From NCBI RefSeq assembly GCF_020149765.1, contig NZ_CP083808.1, positions 434,001 through 498,000 on the forward strand: a DNA stretch of 64,000 bases, written 5' to 3'. The DNA is from Pantoea agglomerans. GTDB taxonomy: Bacteria > Pseudomonadota > Gammaproteobacteria > Enterobacterales > Enterobacteriaceae. The notes beneath the pieces were generated by a model. It saw only the letters and a program-made list of their open reading frames with translations, did no database searches and had not been told where the DNA came from. Positions 24,378-33,306 of the stretch are shown in pieces. The position numbers and the translations under genes are program-made. Every line of letters starts with the position of its first letter. Position 1 is the first letter of the stretch.

Positions 24378-27300
24378 ATGCCGCAATTCTTTATTGAAAG
24401 GCCTGTTTTTGCCTGGGTTGTCGCCCTGTTTATCGTACTGGCAGGCTTCATTGCCATTCCGCAGCTGCCTGTGGCGCAGTATCCCTCGGTGGCGCCGCCG
24501 GGCGTCAGCATTACGGTAACCTATCCGGGCGCCACGCCAGAAACCATGAATGAGTCGGTTATCTCGCTGATCGAAAGAGAGATCTCCAGCGTCGACGACA
24601 TACTCTACTTCGAGTCTTCAAGCGATACCTCAGGCACCGCTACCATCACTGTGACCTTTAAACCCGGCACGGACATCAAGCTCGCTCAGGTTGATGTGCA
24701 GAACAAGATTAAGGTGGTTGAACCCCGTTTGCCGCAAACCGTCCGCCAGAATGGGCTAAACGTGGAGGCGGCCAATTCTGGCTTTTTGATGATTGTCGGG
24801 TTGCGCTCGCCCACGGGGCAGTACAGCGAACAGGACCTGAGCGACTATTTTGCGCGTAACGTTTCTGAGGAGCTGCGGCGCGTGCCGGGCGTTGGCAAAG
24901 TTCAGCTGTTTGGCGCGGAGAAAGCGATGCGCATATGGCTGGATCCGATCAAACTGTTCAACTATAAGCTGTCGGTCAGCGACGTCACTACCGCCCTGAG
25001 CCAGCAAAACGCACAGGTCTCGCCCGGCAGAATCGGCGATGAACCCGCGCAGCCCGGCCAGTCCGTCACTTACCCGCTCACGGTGCGCGGACAGCTCAGT
25101 TCGGTGGAGGATTTCCGCAACATTACGCTTAAGGCGCTGAATAACGGCTCGCGCGTCCGGCTGGCTGACGTGGCGCGCGTGGAGCAGGGGCTGCAAAGCT
25201 ACGCGTTCGCTATTCGCGAAAATGGACACGCCGCCACGGCAGCAGCGATTCAGCTGATGCCCGGTGCCAATGCTGTGAGCACCGCAGAAGGCGTCCGTTC
25301 ACGACTGAATGAACTCTCAACGGTGCTGCCGAAGGGCATGGCGTTCTCGGTGCCGTTTGATACCGCGCCCTTTGTGAAGCTGTCGATTGAGAAAGTCATA
25401 CACACCTTTATTGAAGCCATGGTGCTGGTTTTCCTCGTGATGTTGCTGTTTCTGCAAAATCTGCGCTGCACCTTTATTCCGGCAATTGTCGCGCCGGTGG
25501 CGCTGCTCGGCACCTTTACCGTGATGCTGGTAAGCGGTTTTTCCATTAATGTGCTGACTATGTTCGGCATGGTGCTGGCTATCGGCATCATCGTGGACGA
25601 TGCGATTGTGGTGGTAGAGAGCGTTGAGCGCCTGATGGCGGAAAAAGGCCTGTCGCCGAAAGAGGCGACGCGTGAGGCGATGCGCGAGATCACGCCAGCG
25701 ATTATCGGCATTACGCTGGTGCTGACCGCCGTGTTTATCCCGATGGGATTCGCTACCGGCTCGGTCGGGGTCATCTACCGCCAGTTCACGCTCTCGATGG
25801 CCGTTTCCATTCTGTTCTCGGCTTTCCTTGCGCTGACCATGACTCCCGCGCTGTGCGCGTCGCTGCTGAAGCCGGTTGCGCAGCGCGGCGAGGAGAAGAA
25901 AGGCTTTGCAGGCTGGTTTAACCGCCGCTTCAATGCCCTGACGGCCCGCTATGAGCGAGGATTGCACGCCACGCTGCGCCGCAGCGGCCGCGTTATGCTG
26001 ATTTACGCGGTGCTGTGCGCGGCGGTTTTTGCCGCCTGGTCGTCGCTGCCCTCATCGTTTATCCCCGATGAGGATCAGGGCTACTTCATGACGTCGATCC
26101 AGCTGCCGTCAGACGCCACGCTGGAAAGAACCCGCTATGTGGTCGATCGGCTTGAAAAAGCGATTATGGAAAGGCCCGGCATTGCCAGCAATATCTCTAT
26201 TTTCGGCTTTGGTTTTTCCGGCTCCGGCCCGAACACCGCACTGGCCTTTACCACGCTGAAGGACTGGGGCGAGCGCCAGGGCGCAACCGCGAATGGCGAA
26301 GCGGAATTTGTTCAGGCCACAATGAGCAACGACGCTGCCGCCACGGTAATGAGTCTGATGCCGCCCGCCATCTCCGATATGGGGACGTCATCAGGTTTTA
26401 ATCTTTACCTCGAGGATCGCGCCGGTCGCGGTTACGCCGCCTTGTTGCAGGCGGCCACAGCGCTGACGGAAAAGGCCAATCAGGGCGGCGTGGTGAGGGA
26501 TGTCTACATTGAGGGGTTGCCAGAGGGCGTCAGCGCAGCGCTTGAGGTGGACCGGGAAAAAGCGCAGGCGATGGGCGTCAGCTTTGACGACATTAACCAG
26601 ATGCTGTCATCCGCCATCGGCTCAAATTACGTGAATGACTACGTGGATAACGGACGCGTGCAGCAGGTTATCGTGCAGGCGGATTCCGTCTACCGCATGC
26701 AGCTGGCGGATTTACTCAGGCTCTACGTCAGGAATGCTTCGGGCGAGATGGTGCCGCTGTCGGCCTTTGTCACGGCAACCTGGTTGCAGTCGCCGCAGCA
26801 GCTCAATCGTTATCAGGGCTATCCCGCCATTAAAATCGCCGGCAGCCCCGGCGAGGGTTACTCCAGCGGCGCGGCGATGGCTGAGATGAACAGGCTCGCG
26901 GCATCACTGCCGACAGGCTATTTCGCCGAGTGGACCGGCGCCTCGCTGCAGGAGCGCAGCACGGCGGCGCAGATGCCCTTGCTGATAGCCTTATCCCTGC
27001 TTGTTGTCTTCCTGGTGCTTGCCGCGCTGTATGAGAGCTGGTCCGTGCCGCTTTCAGTCATACTTGTCGTGCCGCTGGGTATGGCGGGCGCGCTGCTGGC
27101 GGTGTTTATCGCGGGGATGACGAACGATGTTTTTTTCAAGGTCGGCATGATTACGCTCATCGGCCTTTCAACCAAAAACGCCATCCTGATCGTGGAGTTT
27201 GCGCGGCAGCTTTATGCGCAGGGTAAACCGTTAGCTGAGGCAGCCAGAGAGGCCGCCCGATTACGTCTGCGACCCATTATCATGACGTCGCTGGCTTTTA

Positions 27301-27485
27301 CTCTTGGCGTGGTGCCGCTGATGGTGGCAAACGGGGCAAGTAAAAGTACCCAGAACGCGATTGGCACAGGCGTATTCGGCGGGATGATCAGCGGCACGCT
27401 GCTGGCGATTTTCTTCGTGCCAGTATTCTTTGTGATTATCACGTCGGCTGTGCAAAAGCTTAGCGGCACGTTAAAGGGTAGATAA
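24378..27485 (+). CDS. HAE1-type RND efflux pump inner-membrane subunit (AcrB-like)
   Basis: This 1035-residue protein has the size and layout of AcrB: N-terminal FFIERPVFAWVVALFIVLAG, two periplasmic loops and 12 TM helices. The proton-relay residues are in place: D407/D408 in GIIVDDAIVVVE, the TM10 Lys in STKNAILIVEF and the TM11 Arg in LRLRPIIMTSLAF. It should pump hydrophobic or cationic compounds out of the periplasm with an outer-membrane channel. No periplasmic adaptor gene lies beside it, which is unusual. It could borrow AcrA or a paralogue encoded elsewhere. It is coregulated with the preceding six-TM protein by the divergent TetR. Confidence 0.95.
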   Translation: MPQFFIERPVFAWVVALFIVLAGFIAIPQLPVAQYPSVAPPGVSITVTYPGATPETMNESVISLIEREISSVDDILYFESSSDTSGTATITVTFKPGTDIKLAQVDVQNKIKVVEPRLPQTVRQNGLNVEAANSGFLMIVGLRSPTGQYSEQDLSDYFARNVSEELRRVPGVGKVQLFGAEKAMRIWLDPIKLFNYKLSVSDVTTALSQQNAQVSPGRIGDEPAQPGQSVTYPLTVRGQLSSVEDFRNITLKALNNGSRVRLADVARVEQGLQSYAFAIRENGHAATAAAIQLMPGANAVSTAEGVRSRLNELSTVLPKGMAFSVPFDTAPFVKLSIEKVIHTFIEAMVLVFLVMLLFLQNLRCTFIPAIVAPVALLGTFTVMLVSGFSINVLTMFGMVLAIGIIVDDAIVVVESVERLMAEKGLSPKEATREAMREITPAIIGITLVLTAVFIPMGFATGSVGVIYRQFTLSMAVSILFSAFLALTMTPALCASLLKPVAQRGEEKKGFAGWFNRRFNALTARYERGLHATLRRSGRVMLIYAVLCAAVFAAWSSLPSSFIPDEDQGYFMTSIQLPSDATLERTRYVVDRLEKAIMERPGIASNISIFGFGFSGSGPNTALAFTTLKDWGERQGATANGEAEFVQATMSNDAAATVMSLMPPAISDMGTSSGFNLYLEDRAGRGYAALLQAATALTEKANQGGVVRDVYIEGLPEGVSAALEVDREKAQAMGVSFDDINQMLSSAIGSNYVNDYVDNGRVQQVIVQADSVYRMQLADLLRLYVRNASGEMVPLSAFVTATWLQSPQQLNRYQGYPAIKIAGSPGEGYSSGAAMAEMNRLAASLPTGYFAEWTGASLQERSTAAQMPLLIALSLLVVFLVLAALYESWSVPLSVILVVPLGMAGALLAVFIAGMTNDVFFKVGMITLIGLSTKNAILIVEFARQLYAQGKPLAEAAREAARLRLRPIIMTSLAFTLGVVPLMVANGASKSTQNAIGTGVFGGMISGTLLAIFFVPVFFVIITSAVQKLSGTLKGR

Positions 27486-27496
27486 AGTCTGATAGC

Positions 27497-27523
27497 TCAG
27501 CCTCGGGGCAATCCTGAGGCTGA
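27497..27523 (+). terminator. Hairpin after RND gene
   Basis: TCAGCCTC (27497-27504) pairs with GAGGCTGA (27516-27523) around an 11-nt loop, 12 nt after the RND stop. The following bases are TTGCAGG, so the T-tract is weak. Confidence 0.5.
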
Positions 27524-27570
27524 TTGCAGGGCCGTTCATCGCAAATATTGCATATACCCTTTTAGGCGCA

Positions 27571-27632
27571 AAGGACCGCTTGTCGCTCATAGCGATCCTT
27601 ACTTCAGTATCAGTCCACTCTGTGCCACAAGC
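27571..27632. repeat. Paired hairpin repeat downstream of RND gene
   Basis: AAGGACCGCT (27571-27580) and AGCGATCCTT (27591-27600) form a stem around TGTCGCTCAT. A decayed second unit with the TGTGCCA loop follows near 27606-27632. The same order of a CGCTC-loop hairpin then a TGTGCC-loop hairpin is seen at 42966-43032. The remaining bases between the RND gene and 27875 show no gene. Confidence 0.6.
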
Positions 27633-27874
27633 AGAAATCCCCTGCATCCTGATAAAGCGAAGCTCGACCTGCAGTTGTAAAGAGTGTCGATGATTATGTT
27701 AATACTGGCGCCATATGGGCAGGGTTAAAAGTTTACCGCCTTCAGACATGACTGATTATCGCCTCACGCTTTTCCTGGTATTATTCGAGCTTTCCAGCGG
27801 TATCGATTGGTACTGAGCATTGACCAAATGCCGACCGCCCTGCACTGACAGGATTTGAACTTTGAGGAACCAGA

Positions 27875-28087
27875 ATGGATATCGTGACTTCACAGGCAAT
27901 GGATGAAATCAATTTAGCGATCGGTCGTGCGGTATCTTCTTTGATTTCATCAGGAAAAAACGTTGAAAAACACAGCATCCTGGAGCAACTGAGGGAGTCT
28001 GAAAAAGAGGCAGTTGATGGTATGAAAAAAGTTTATGCGGACGCTATTGGCATGGTAGCTGGAAGTGTAACTGTTCGCATCGATTAG
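27875..28087 (+). CDS. Small conserved-looking protein of unknown function
   Basis: This 70-residue acidic, largely helical protein (AMDEINLAIGRAVSSLISSG, then KHSILEQLRESEKEAVDGMK) has no signal peptide, TM helix or Cys. GAGGA lies 8 nt before ATG 27875, and codon use resembles that of real genes. Its repetitive helix pattern could support oligomerisation. It lies alone between the RND gene and a GNAT gene, and is followed by a paired hairpin repeat. I do not recognise the family. Confidence 0.6.
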   Translation: MDIVTSQAMDEINLAIGRAVSSLISSGKNVEKHSILEQLRESEKEAVDGMKKVYADAIGMVAGSVTVRID

Positions 28088-28138
28088 CCCGATCTCCCCC
28101 TCACGGCTCCCTGTAAATCTGTGCGGTAAATGAGTTTA

Positions 28139-28203
28139 TGTCGCTTTGAGCAGAAGACCCGCCCCGTCGGGTTGTTCCGCTATGAGCCAGCAGCGGACAT
28201 AAC
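28139..28203. repeat. Degenerate paired hairpin repeat
   Basis: GTCGCTTTGAGCAGAAGAC (28140-28158) and the imperfect stem GTTGTTCCGCT/AGCGGACATAAC (28171-28203) around ATGAGCCAG form a decayed two-unit copy of the dispersed family, 50 nt after the 70-residue gene. Confidence 0.5.
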
Positions 28204-28249
28204 ATAATCTGTTCAGATAGCAGGCTGGTCAGCCTGCCTGAATATCGGG

Positions 28250-28741
28250 TTACAGCGTCATGATCATTTCATGCCAGGCCATGCCGCCATGCTCTGATTC
28301 AGAAGGCTTAATATAGGTGTAACCAAATTTTCTGTAGAGCTCAACGTGATGGGTTTTGCACATGAGATGGATTGTTTTCTTACCTTTTTTTCTCATCTTG
28401 CTAATAAATTCGCGCATCATCTGACCGGCGTAACCCTTGCCCTGATAAGCAGGATCAAGCACAACTGACATAATCACAACGTTTGGAGCGGCTGCATCAT
28501 GGCCTTTCAACTCTTTGAACTCTTCGTCAGACATGACGACATTCCAGGCGCACCCTGAGTTGATAAATCCGATAAGCTTTCTGTCCAGTTCAGCACAAAG
28601 AAACCCTTCGGGATACTGTTGAATACGGGTGGCAATTTTTTCCAGCGTCGCTGCCTCATCTCCTTCATATGCCTCGCTTTCTATGTAATAGCATCTGTCG
28701 AGGTCTGATATATTAACTTCGCGGAAAATTATACTGCTCAT
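28250..28741 (-). CDS. GNAT-family N-acetyltransferase
   Basis: This 163-residue single-domain acetyltransferase shows the acetyl-CoA loop VVLDPAYQGKGYAGQMM (Q-x-K-G-x-A) and a C-terminal LYRKFGYTYIKPS strand-helix typical of GNAT. The N-terminal EVNISDLDRCYYIESEAY is close to the arylalkylamine (AANAT-like) branch, which suggests a small-amine substrate. It is a cytosolic enzyme transcribed alone; the divergent side leads to a decayed LysR gene that may once have controlled it. Confidence 0.88.
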   Translation of the reverse strand: MSSIIFREVNISDLDRCYYIESEAYEGDEAATLEKIATRIQQYPEGFLCAELDRKLIGFINSGCAWNVVMSDEEFKELKGHDAAAPNVVIMSVVLDPAYQGKGYAGQMMREFISKMRKKGKKTIHLMCKTHHVELYRKFGYTYIKPSESEHGGMAWHEMIMTL

Positions 28742-28824
28742 TTTTCACCTTCAGTTGCTGGTTCTGGACCCCCTATTTTACCCGAATATTACAATGAAAA
28801 TAGTGCATTATATTCAGGGTTGAG

Positions 28825-29235
28825 ATGAAAAACAGGCATCAGGAATTACGCTCACTGAATATGAATCTGCTGCTTATTTTTAAAGCGACTCACCGGAACC
28901 GCAAGATAAATACAGCTGCCGAGGCAATGGTAACCAGCCCGTTAACGCACCAGGGGTTTCGATTAAACCGGTGTATTCGACAGTCCATAATTCCCCGGAA
29001 GGCCTTATCTCGGGCAAAGTGGATTTTACAACAGGATCCCTGGCATCTGGGATGAACCATCACGGTCAGCTTGAGGTTATATCAAGCTTCACGGGGCATT
29101 AAGTGGCGGCCGTGAGATGTCGTCATCCGCGTATAAAAGATGAGTTGAAGCCGTTTTTAAAAGAGGGGCATGTCGTTTTCAATCCGTGGGACGAAGCGCT
29201 CGCGATTACCACACTATTCCGTCAGAAAGATCTTA
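28825..29235 (+). pseudogene. LysR-family regulator, deleted and frameshifted
   Basis: Three frame segments on the plus strand make up a collapsed LysR. The HTH start is LRSLNMNLLLIFKATHRNRK then INTAAEAM (28849 onward). A second segment with VYSTVHNSPEGLISGKVDFT then TGSL (28968-29101) resembles the effector-domain entry and ends in TAA. The third, VAAVRCRHPRIKDELKPFLK then GHVVFNPW, is the later effector region. About 90 residues between HTH and effector are gone. It is divergent from the GNAT gene, which it may have regulated. The rest to 29480 is unassigned. Confidence 0.65.
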
Positions 29236-29480
29236 CCTGTTTTCCTGTGCCATTTTCTGTCTCTCTCTCTATACCCTGCATATCTTTTTCTTAGAGGGTC
29301 AACTGTTACTCCCGGCCATCACCGGATAAAAGAAATTCGCCGTGAAGCGATGAATGATTTAGCCCAAACGTAACGGAAGAAACCAGCAGCGCAACAGCCG
29401 CAGGCTCATAGCGGCACTTTTTCTTCTGCTGGCGTTGTGGATTTTTATTATTTTTGTATCGCAGTGTATCTCCCCGCTGG

Positions 29481-29494
29481 ACACATACACCCCG
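29481..29494 (+). promoter_or_regulatory. ACACATACAMCCCG element, copy 1 (upstream of DUF6130 gene)
   Basis: ACACATACACCCCG lies 86 nt before the DUF6130 start, preceded by CCCCGCTGG. Copy 2 at 33194-33207 matches at 13 of 14 positions, is preceded by CCCCGGCTGG, and lies 99 nt before the hydrolase start. The pair flanks the two-component system and is a candidate response-regulator site. Confidence 0.5.
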
Positions 29495-29579
29495 TTGCAC
29501 AACCCGCCGTTTTGCACATATTGCCTGTACATTGCCGTGTTCTTCTTAACGCATCAAATAACTGCGTGGAGATACCCCA

Positions 29580-30041
29580 ATGTTAACCCGACTGCTGATT
29601 TCATCTTTTCTGATGGGCGCTTCAGCGACCTGTGCCTGGGCAGACAGGCTCGGCGACCTTAGCGCCCGCGATGTACTGGGCCCGGCTGCCGTCGCGCCGC
29701 TGGAAAATCCTCAGCCTCCGGCAAAATTGATTGTTGATGCCCCCCTGGCTGGCCCGCTGCGCAAAGGCGCGGTTTTTATTCAGTACCGGGCCGAAAATTT
29801 GCGTATCGAGCCGGTCTTTGGCCCAGAGGCGCTGAAAATCACCCCGCGCATTGGGCATATTCACGTGATCGTTGATGACAATCCGTGGCACTGGGCAGAC
29901 ACGAGCGGTGAACCCGTCATTCTGGTCGGGCTGCCCGCGGGCAAGCATAAGGTGACCATTATTCTTGCCGACCCCACCCATAAGCCGCTCGACAGCAAAA
30001 CCGTCACCTTCACCCTGCCCGAGCATGCTCCACACCACTGA
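29580..30041 (+). CDS. DUF6130-family periplasmic protein
   Basis: This 153-residue precursor has a signal peptide (MLTRLLISSFLMGASATCAW, cleavage after AWA). The mature beta-rich domain contains PRIGHIHVIVDDNPWHWADT and VGLPAGKHKVTIILADPTHK, resembling His-rich cupredoxin-like/DUF6130 proteins. The HIH, WHW and GKHK histidines could bind a metal. It is first in a plus-strand set with a secreted alpha/beta hydrolase 19 nt downstream. The exact function is unknown. Confidence 0.75.
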   Translation: MLTRLLISSFLMGASATCAWADRLGDLSARDVLGPAAVAPLENPQPPAKLIVDAPLAGPLRKGAVFIQYRAENLRIEPVFGPEALKITPRIGHIHVIVDDNPWHWADTSGEPVILVGLPAGKHKVTIILADPTHKPLDSKTVTFTLPEHAPHH

Positions 30042-30060
30042 CAGATTAAGGAACACCGCT

Positions 30061-31053
30061 ATGAACGCTTTCTTCCGTAAATCACTGCTGGCCGCGCTGG
30101 CGCTGAGCGCCGGGACATCAGCCTTCGCGGCCTCGACCGAGGCAGACTATGCCGCCGCATTTAGCCGCATTCATCAGGTCAACGCCGGCGTGCTTAACGT
30201 GGGTTATGTGGATATTGGTCCTCGCAGCGGGCAGCCCATTATTCTGCTGCACGGCTGGCCTTATGACATCCAGAGCTATGCCACGGTGGCGCCTGAGCTG
30301 GCGGCCAGGGGCTACCGCGTTATCGTGCCCTGGCTTCGCGGCTACGGCAGCACGCGCTTTTTGTCAGACAGCACGCCGCGCAACGGCCAGCCGTCTGCCA
30401 TGGCAGCTGATGTCGTGGCGCTGATGGATGCGCTCAATATCAAACAGGCTGTCTTAGGCGGATTTGACTGGGGCGCACGTACGGCTGATATCGTCGCCGC
30501 GCTCTGGCCAGAACGTGTGAAATCTCTGGTGTCCGTCAGCGGCTACCTGATAAGCAGCCAGGCGCTGGGCAAAAAACCTCTGCCGCCGAAGGCAGAGCTG
30601 CAGTGGTGGTATCAGTTCTATTTTGCCACCGAGCGTGGCCGACAGGGCTATGCGCAAAACACGCGGGATTTTGCCCGCCTGATCTGGCAGCAGGCTTCAC
30701 CGGGGTGGAAGTTCAGCGAGGCGACCTTTAATCAGTCCGCGAAGGCGCTGGATAACCCGGATCAGGTGGCCATCACAATCAGCAACTATCGCTGGCGTAT
30801 GGGTCTGGAAAAAGGCGAGCAAAAGTATGATGCTTATGAGAAAAAGTTAGCGGCTCTGCCGGTTATTACCGTGCCCACAATCACTATTGAGGGCGATAAC
30901 AACGGTGCGCCTCATCCGGCACCGGAAGCATATCGGGCAAAATTCAGCGGAAAATATGAACACCGGACCTTCACCGGGAATATCGGACACAATCCGCCTG
31001 CCGAAGATCCAGACGACTTTGTCAACGCCATCACGGATGCCGCTGCCATGTAA
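30061..31053 (+). CDS. Secreted alpha/beta hydrolase, epoxide-hydrolase type
   Basis: This 330-residue precursor has a signal peptide (KSLLAALALSAGTSAFAA) and an alpha/beta hydrolase fold. The oxyanion motif is HGWP, the nucleophile elbow is GGFDWGAR with Asp rather than Ser, the acid is in EGDNNGAP and the base is in NIGHNPP. An Asp nucleophile with HGxP marks the epoxide hydrolase/haloalkane dehalogenase branch. It would act in the periplasm. ATG 30061 is chosen because it begins the signal peptide 19 nt after the DUF6130 stop. A hairpin terminator separates it from the response regulator. Confidence 0.88.
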   Translation: MNAFFRKSLLAALALSAGTSAFAASTEADYAAAFSRIHQVNAGVLNVGYVDIGPRSGQPIILLHGWPYDIQSYATVAPELAARGYRVIVPWLRGYGSTRFLSDSTPRNGQPSAMAADVVALMDALNIKQAVLGGFDWGARTADIVAALWPERVKSLVSVSGYLISSQALGKKPLPPKAELQWWYQFYFATERGRQGYAQNTRDFARLIWQQASPGWKFSEATFNQSAKALDNPDQVAITISNYRWRMGLEKGEQKYDAYEKKLAALPVITVPTITIEGDNNGAPHPAPEAYRAKFSGKYEHRTFTGNIGHNPPAEDPDDFVNAITDAAAM

Positions 31054-31070
31054 CGGCACCTTTATTCACG

Positions 31071-31098
31071 AGACCGGCTCTCACGAGCCGGTCTGTTT
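31071..31098 (+). terminator. Hairpin between hydrolase and response regulator genes
   Basis: AGACCGGCTC (31071-31080) and GAGCCGGTCT (31085-31094) form a perfect 10-bp stem with a TCAC loop followed by GTTTG. It lies 18 nt after the hydrolase stop and may act as an attenuator before the two-component genes. Confidence 0.75.
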
Positions 31099-31125
31099 GC
31101 GTATATCGCAGAGAAGGAGGATGTT

Positions 31126-31866
31126 TTGGAGCACATCGATCACATTCTGGTTGTTGACGATGACCGTGATATACGCGATCTGATCACCACTTACCTGGAA
31201 AAGTCCGGCTATCGCGCGACCGGCGCCGCTAACGGGCGTGAGATGCGCGCGGTGCTGACGTCGCAACATATCGATTTAGTCGTGCTGGATATCATGATGC
31301 CCGGGGATGATGGCCTGACGCTGTGCCGCCAGTTGCGCAGCGACACGCAGCGTAATCTGCCGGTGCTGATGCTGACCGCGCGCAGCGAGGAGACCGATCG
31401 TATTCTCGGTCTGGAGATGGGCGCGGATGATTATCTGATTAAGCCTTTTGTTGCGCGCGAGCTGCTGGCGCGCATTAAAGCCATTCTGCGGCGCACCCGG
31501 GCGCTGCCGCCGAACCTACAGATTACGGAAGCCGGACGTCTGATTGCTTTTGGCGAGTGGCAGCTTGATACCTCTGCGCGTCATCTGATTGACAGCAGCG
31601 GCGTAATCGTGGCGCTGAGCGGCGCCGAGTATCGTCTGCTGCGTGTATTTCTCGACCATCCTCAGCGCGTGCTCAACCGCGATCAGCTGCTGAACCTGAC
31701 TCAGGGGCGCGATGCCGAGCTGTTCGAACGCTCTGTCGATCTGCTTGTCAGTCGGCTGCGTCAGCGGCTGCGTGAAGATGCACGCGAGCCGGCTTACATT
31801 AAAACGGTGCGCAGTGAAGGTTATGTGCTGGCCGCGCCGGTGGTGATTAAAGAGGCGCATGAATGA
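31126..31866 (+). CDS. OmpR-family response regulator
   Basis: This 246-residue regulator has a receiver domain with the acidic pocket DDD (11-13), phospho-acceptor Asp55 (VVLDIMMPG), Thr84 and Lys106, and a winged-helix DNA-binding domain (LSGAEYRLLRVFLDHPQRVL, and RLRQRLREDAREP...IKTVRSEGYVL). The start is TTG 31126, 5 nt after a perfect AAGGAGG; the ATG at 31121 is out of frame and gives only 20 codons. The stop overlaps the kinase ATG (ATGA). It probably controls the flanking periplasmic genes. Confidence 0.93.
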   Translation: MEHIDHILVVDDDRDIRDLITTYLEKSGYRATGAANGREMRAVLTSQHIDLVVLDIMMPGDDGLTLCRQLRSDTQRNLPVLMLTARSEETDRILGLEMGADDYLIKPFVARELLARIKAILRRTRALPPNLQITEAGRLIAFGEWQLDTSARHLIDSSGVIVALSGAEYRLLRVFLDHPQRVLNRDQLLNLTQGRDAELFERSVDLLVSRLRQRLREDAREPAYIKTVRSEGYVLAAPVVIKEAHE

Positions 31867-33170
31867 CACTCTGGCCACGCTCGCTGCTGTCGCGCCTGCT
31901 GATTATTGTTCTAGGCGGGCTGCTGCTGGCAAATGCCTCCACGCTGGTCAGCCTGATGATAGAACGAATGAGTAGCGCCAAAACCGTCATGCTGGGAAAC
32001 CTGGAATATGATGTGGCAACCAGCGTGGCTATTCTGGATCGCTTGCCTGCGGCGGAGCGTCCTCAGTGGCTGGCGAAGCTCGCGCGCGGTAACTACCGAT
32101 ATCAGCTGTCGCCAGGCGAGCCTGGACCTTATCCCAGCAGCTGGCGGGCACGCGACGCGGTGCGTTCCTTACAGGAGACGCTTGGCGGTCGTTACCAGAT
32201 GAGCATCCACGCCATTCCAGGACCACGCGAGCATATCCAGGTGCATCTGACGCTTCATGATGGCGCCCCGCTGACGCTCGATCTCTGGCCGCGCATGCCG
32301 GCCATTGCACGCTGGCTGCCGCTGGTGCTGACAGGTCAGCTGCTATTGCTGCTTTTCTGCGCCTGGCTGGCCGTACGCCAGGTTGTGCGCCCTTTTATGC
32401 GCTTTACGCAGGCGGTGAATGCGCTGAAGCCAGCAGCCAGCACGCAGATGATGGCAGAGAAGGGGCCGGCGGAAGTGCAGCAGGCGGCGCGCGCATTTAA
32501 CGCCATGCAGACGCGCATTCAGGATCACCTGAAAGAACGCGCGCAGATTCTGGCAGCCATTTCTCACGATCTGCAAACCCCGATCACCCGCATGAAGCTG
32601 CGCGTGGAGATGGCAGAACAGCCGGAGCTGCGCGACAAGCTGCTGAGCGATCTCGACACGATGAGCCAGCTTGTGCTGGAAGGGATCGCTTATGCGCGCT
32701 CTTCTGACGTACGAGAGGAGAAACGCCAGAAGGTCAGCCTGAATGCGTTTCTCGACAGCGTTGCCTGCGACTATCAGGATGTGGGTAAAGCGGTGACCTT
32801 TGTGCCCTGCGACGGAGAGGATACTTTTGCCGTCCGGCCGCAGGCGCTGCACCGTATCATGACCAATCTTATCGATAATGCCCTGAAATTCGGCAGCGAA
32901 GCGGAAATCAAGCTCTGCGCCCCCGAGGAGGGCAGCGTCACGATTCACGTTGTGGATAACGGGCCAGGCATACCCGAAGAGGAGCTAAAGGCGGTGCTGG
33001 AGCCTTTTTACCGCGTGGAAAGCTCGCGCAATCGCCACACCGGCGGAACGGGTCTGGGGCTGGCGATTGCCACCCAGCTGGTCGGCCAGATGTCCGGCAC
33101 GCTGCGCCTGAGCAACCGTCCAGAGGGCGGGCTCGATGCGTGCGTCACGCTGCGACAAACCGATTTGTAG
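31863..33170 (+). CDS. EnvZ/OmpR-type sensor histidine kinase
   Basis: This 435-residue kinase has TM1 (about 12-34), a periplasmic domain of about 115 residues, TM2 (about 150-172), a HAMP linker, a HisKA domain with AAISHDLQTPITR (His235), and an ATPase domain with N-box TNLIDNALKFG, G1 DNGPGIP and G2 GGTGLGLAI. The periplasmic sensor domain is short and shows no known ligand fold. It overlaps the regulator gene by 4 nt. Being flanked by exported hydrolases and a DipZ-like protein, it may sense periplasmic damage or a substrate (inference). Confidence 0.94.
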   Translation: MTLWPRSLLSRLLIIVLGGLLLANASTLVSLMIERMSSAKTVMLGNLEYDVATSVAILDRLPAAERPQWLAKLARGNYRYQLSPGEPGPYPSSWRARDAVRSLQETLGGRYQMSIHAIPGPREHIQVHLTLHDGAPLTLDLWPRMPAIARWLPLVLTGQLLLLLFCAWLAVRQVVRPFMRFTQAVNALKPAASTQMMAEKGPAEVQQAARAFNAMQTRIQDHLKERAQILAAISHDLQTPITRMKLRVEMAEQPELRDKLLSDLDTMSQLVLEGIAYARSSDVREEKRQKVSLNAFLDSVACDYQDVGKAVTFVPCDGEDTFAVRPQALHRIMTNLIDNALKFGSEAEIKLCAPEEGSVTIHVVDNGPGIPEEELKAVLEPFYRVESSRNRHTGGTGLGLAIATQLVGQMSGTLRLSNRPEGGLDACVTLRQTDL

Positions 33171-33193
33171 CCTTTTGTACCCCCCGGCTGGTT

Positions 33194-33207
33194 ACACATA
33201 CAACCCG
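33194..33207 (+). promoter_or_regulatory. ACACATACAMCCCG element, copy 2 (upstream of hydrolase/dipZ unit)
   Basis: ACACATACAACCCG lies between the kinase stop and the second hydrolase gene, 99 nt before its start. It matches copy 1 (29481-29494) except at one base, with similar CCCCGGCTGG upstream. It marks a second promoter probably under the same two-component control. Confidence 0.5.
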
Positions 33208-33306
33208 ACAAAACCGGCAATAGCGGAAACAGGCTGAACACATGCGGTGGGTTTAATGAAGGCTCTGCCAGCAGGCAGAGAATCATCCACCGTTATGAGG
33301 TTTACT

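Noticed and set aside
25317..25967. 216-codon minus-strand frame inside the RND gene
   Set aside because: Shadow frame; the RND reading frame is complete with proton-relay residues.
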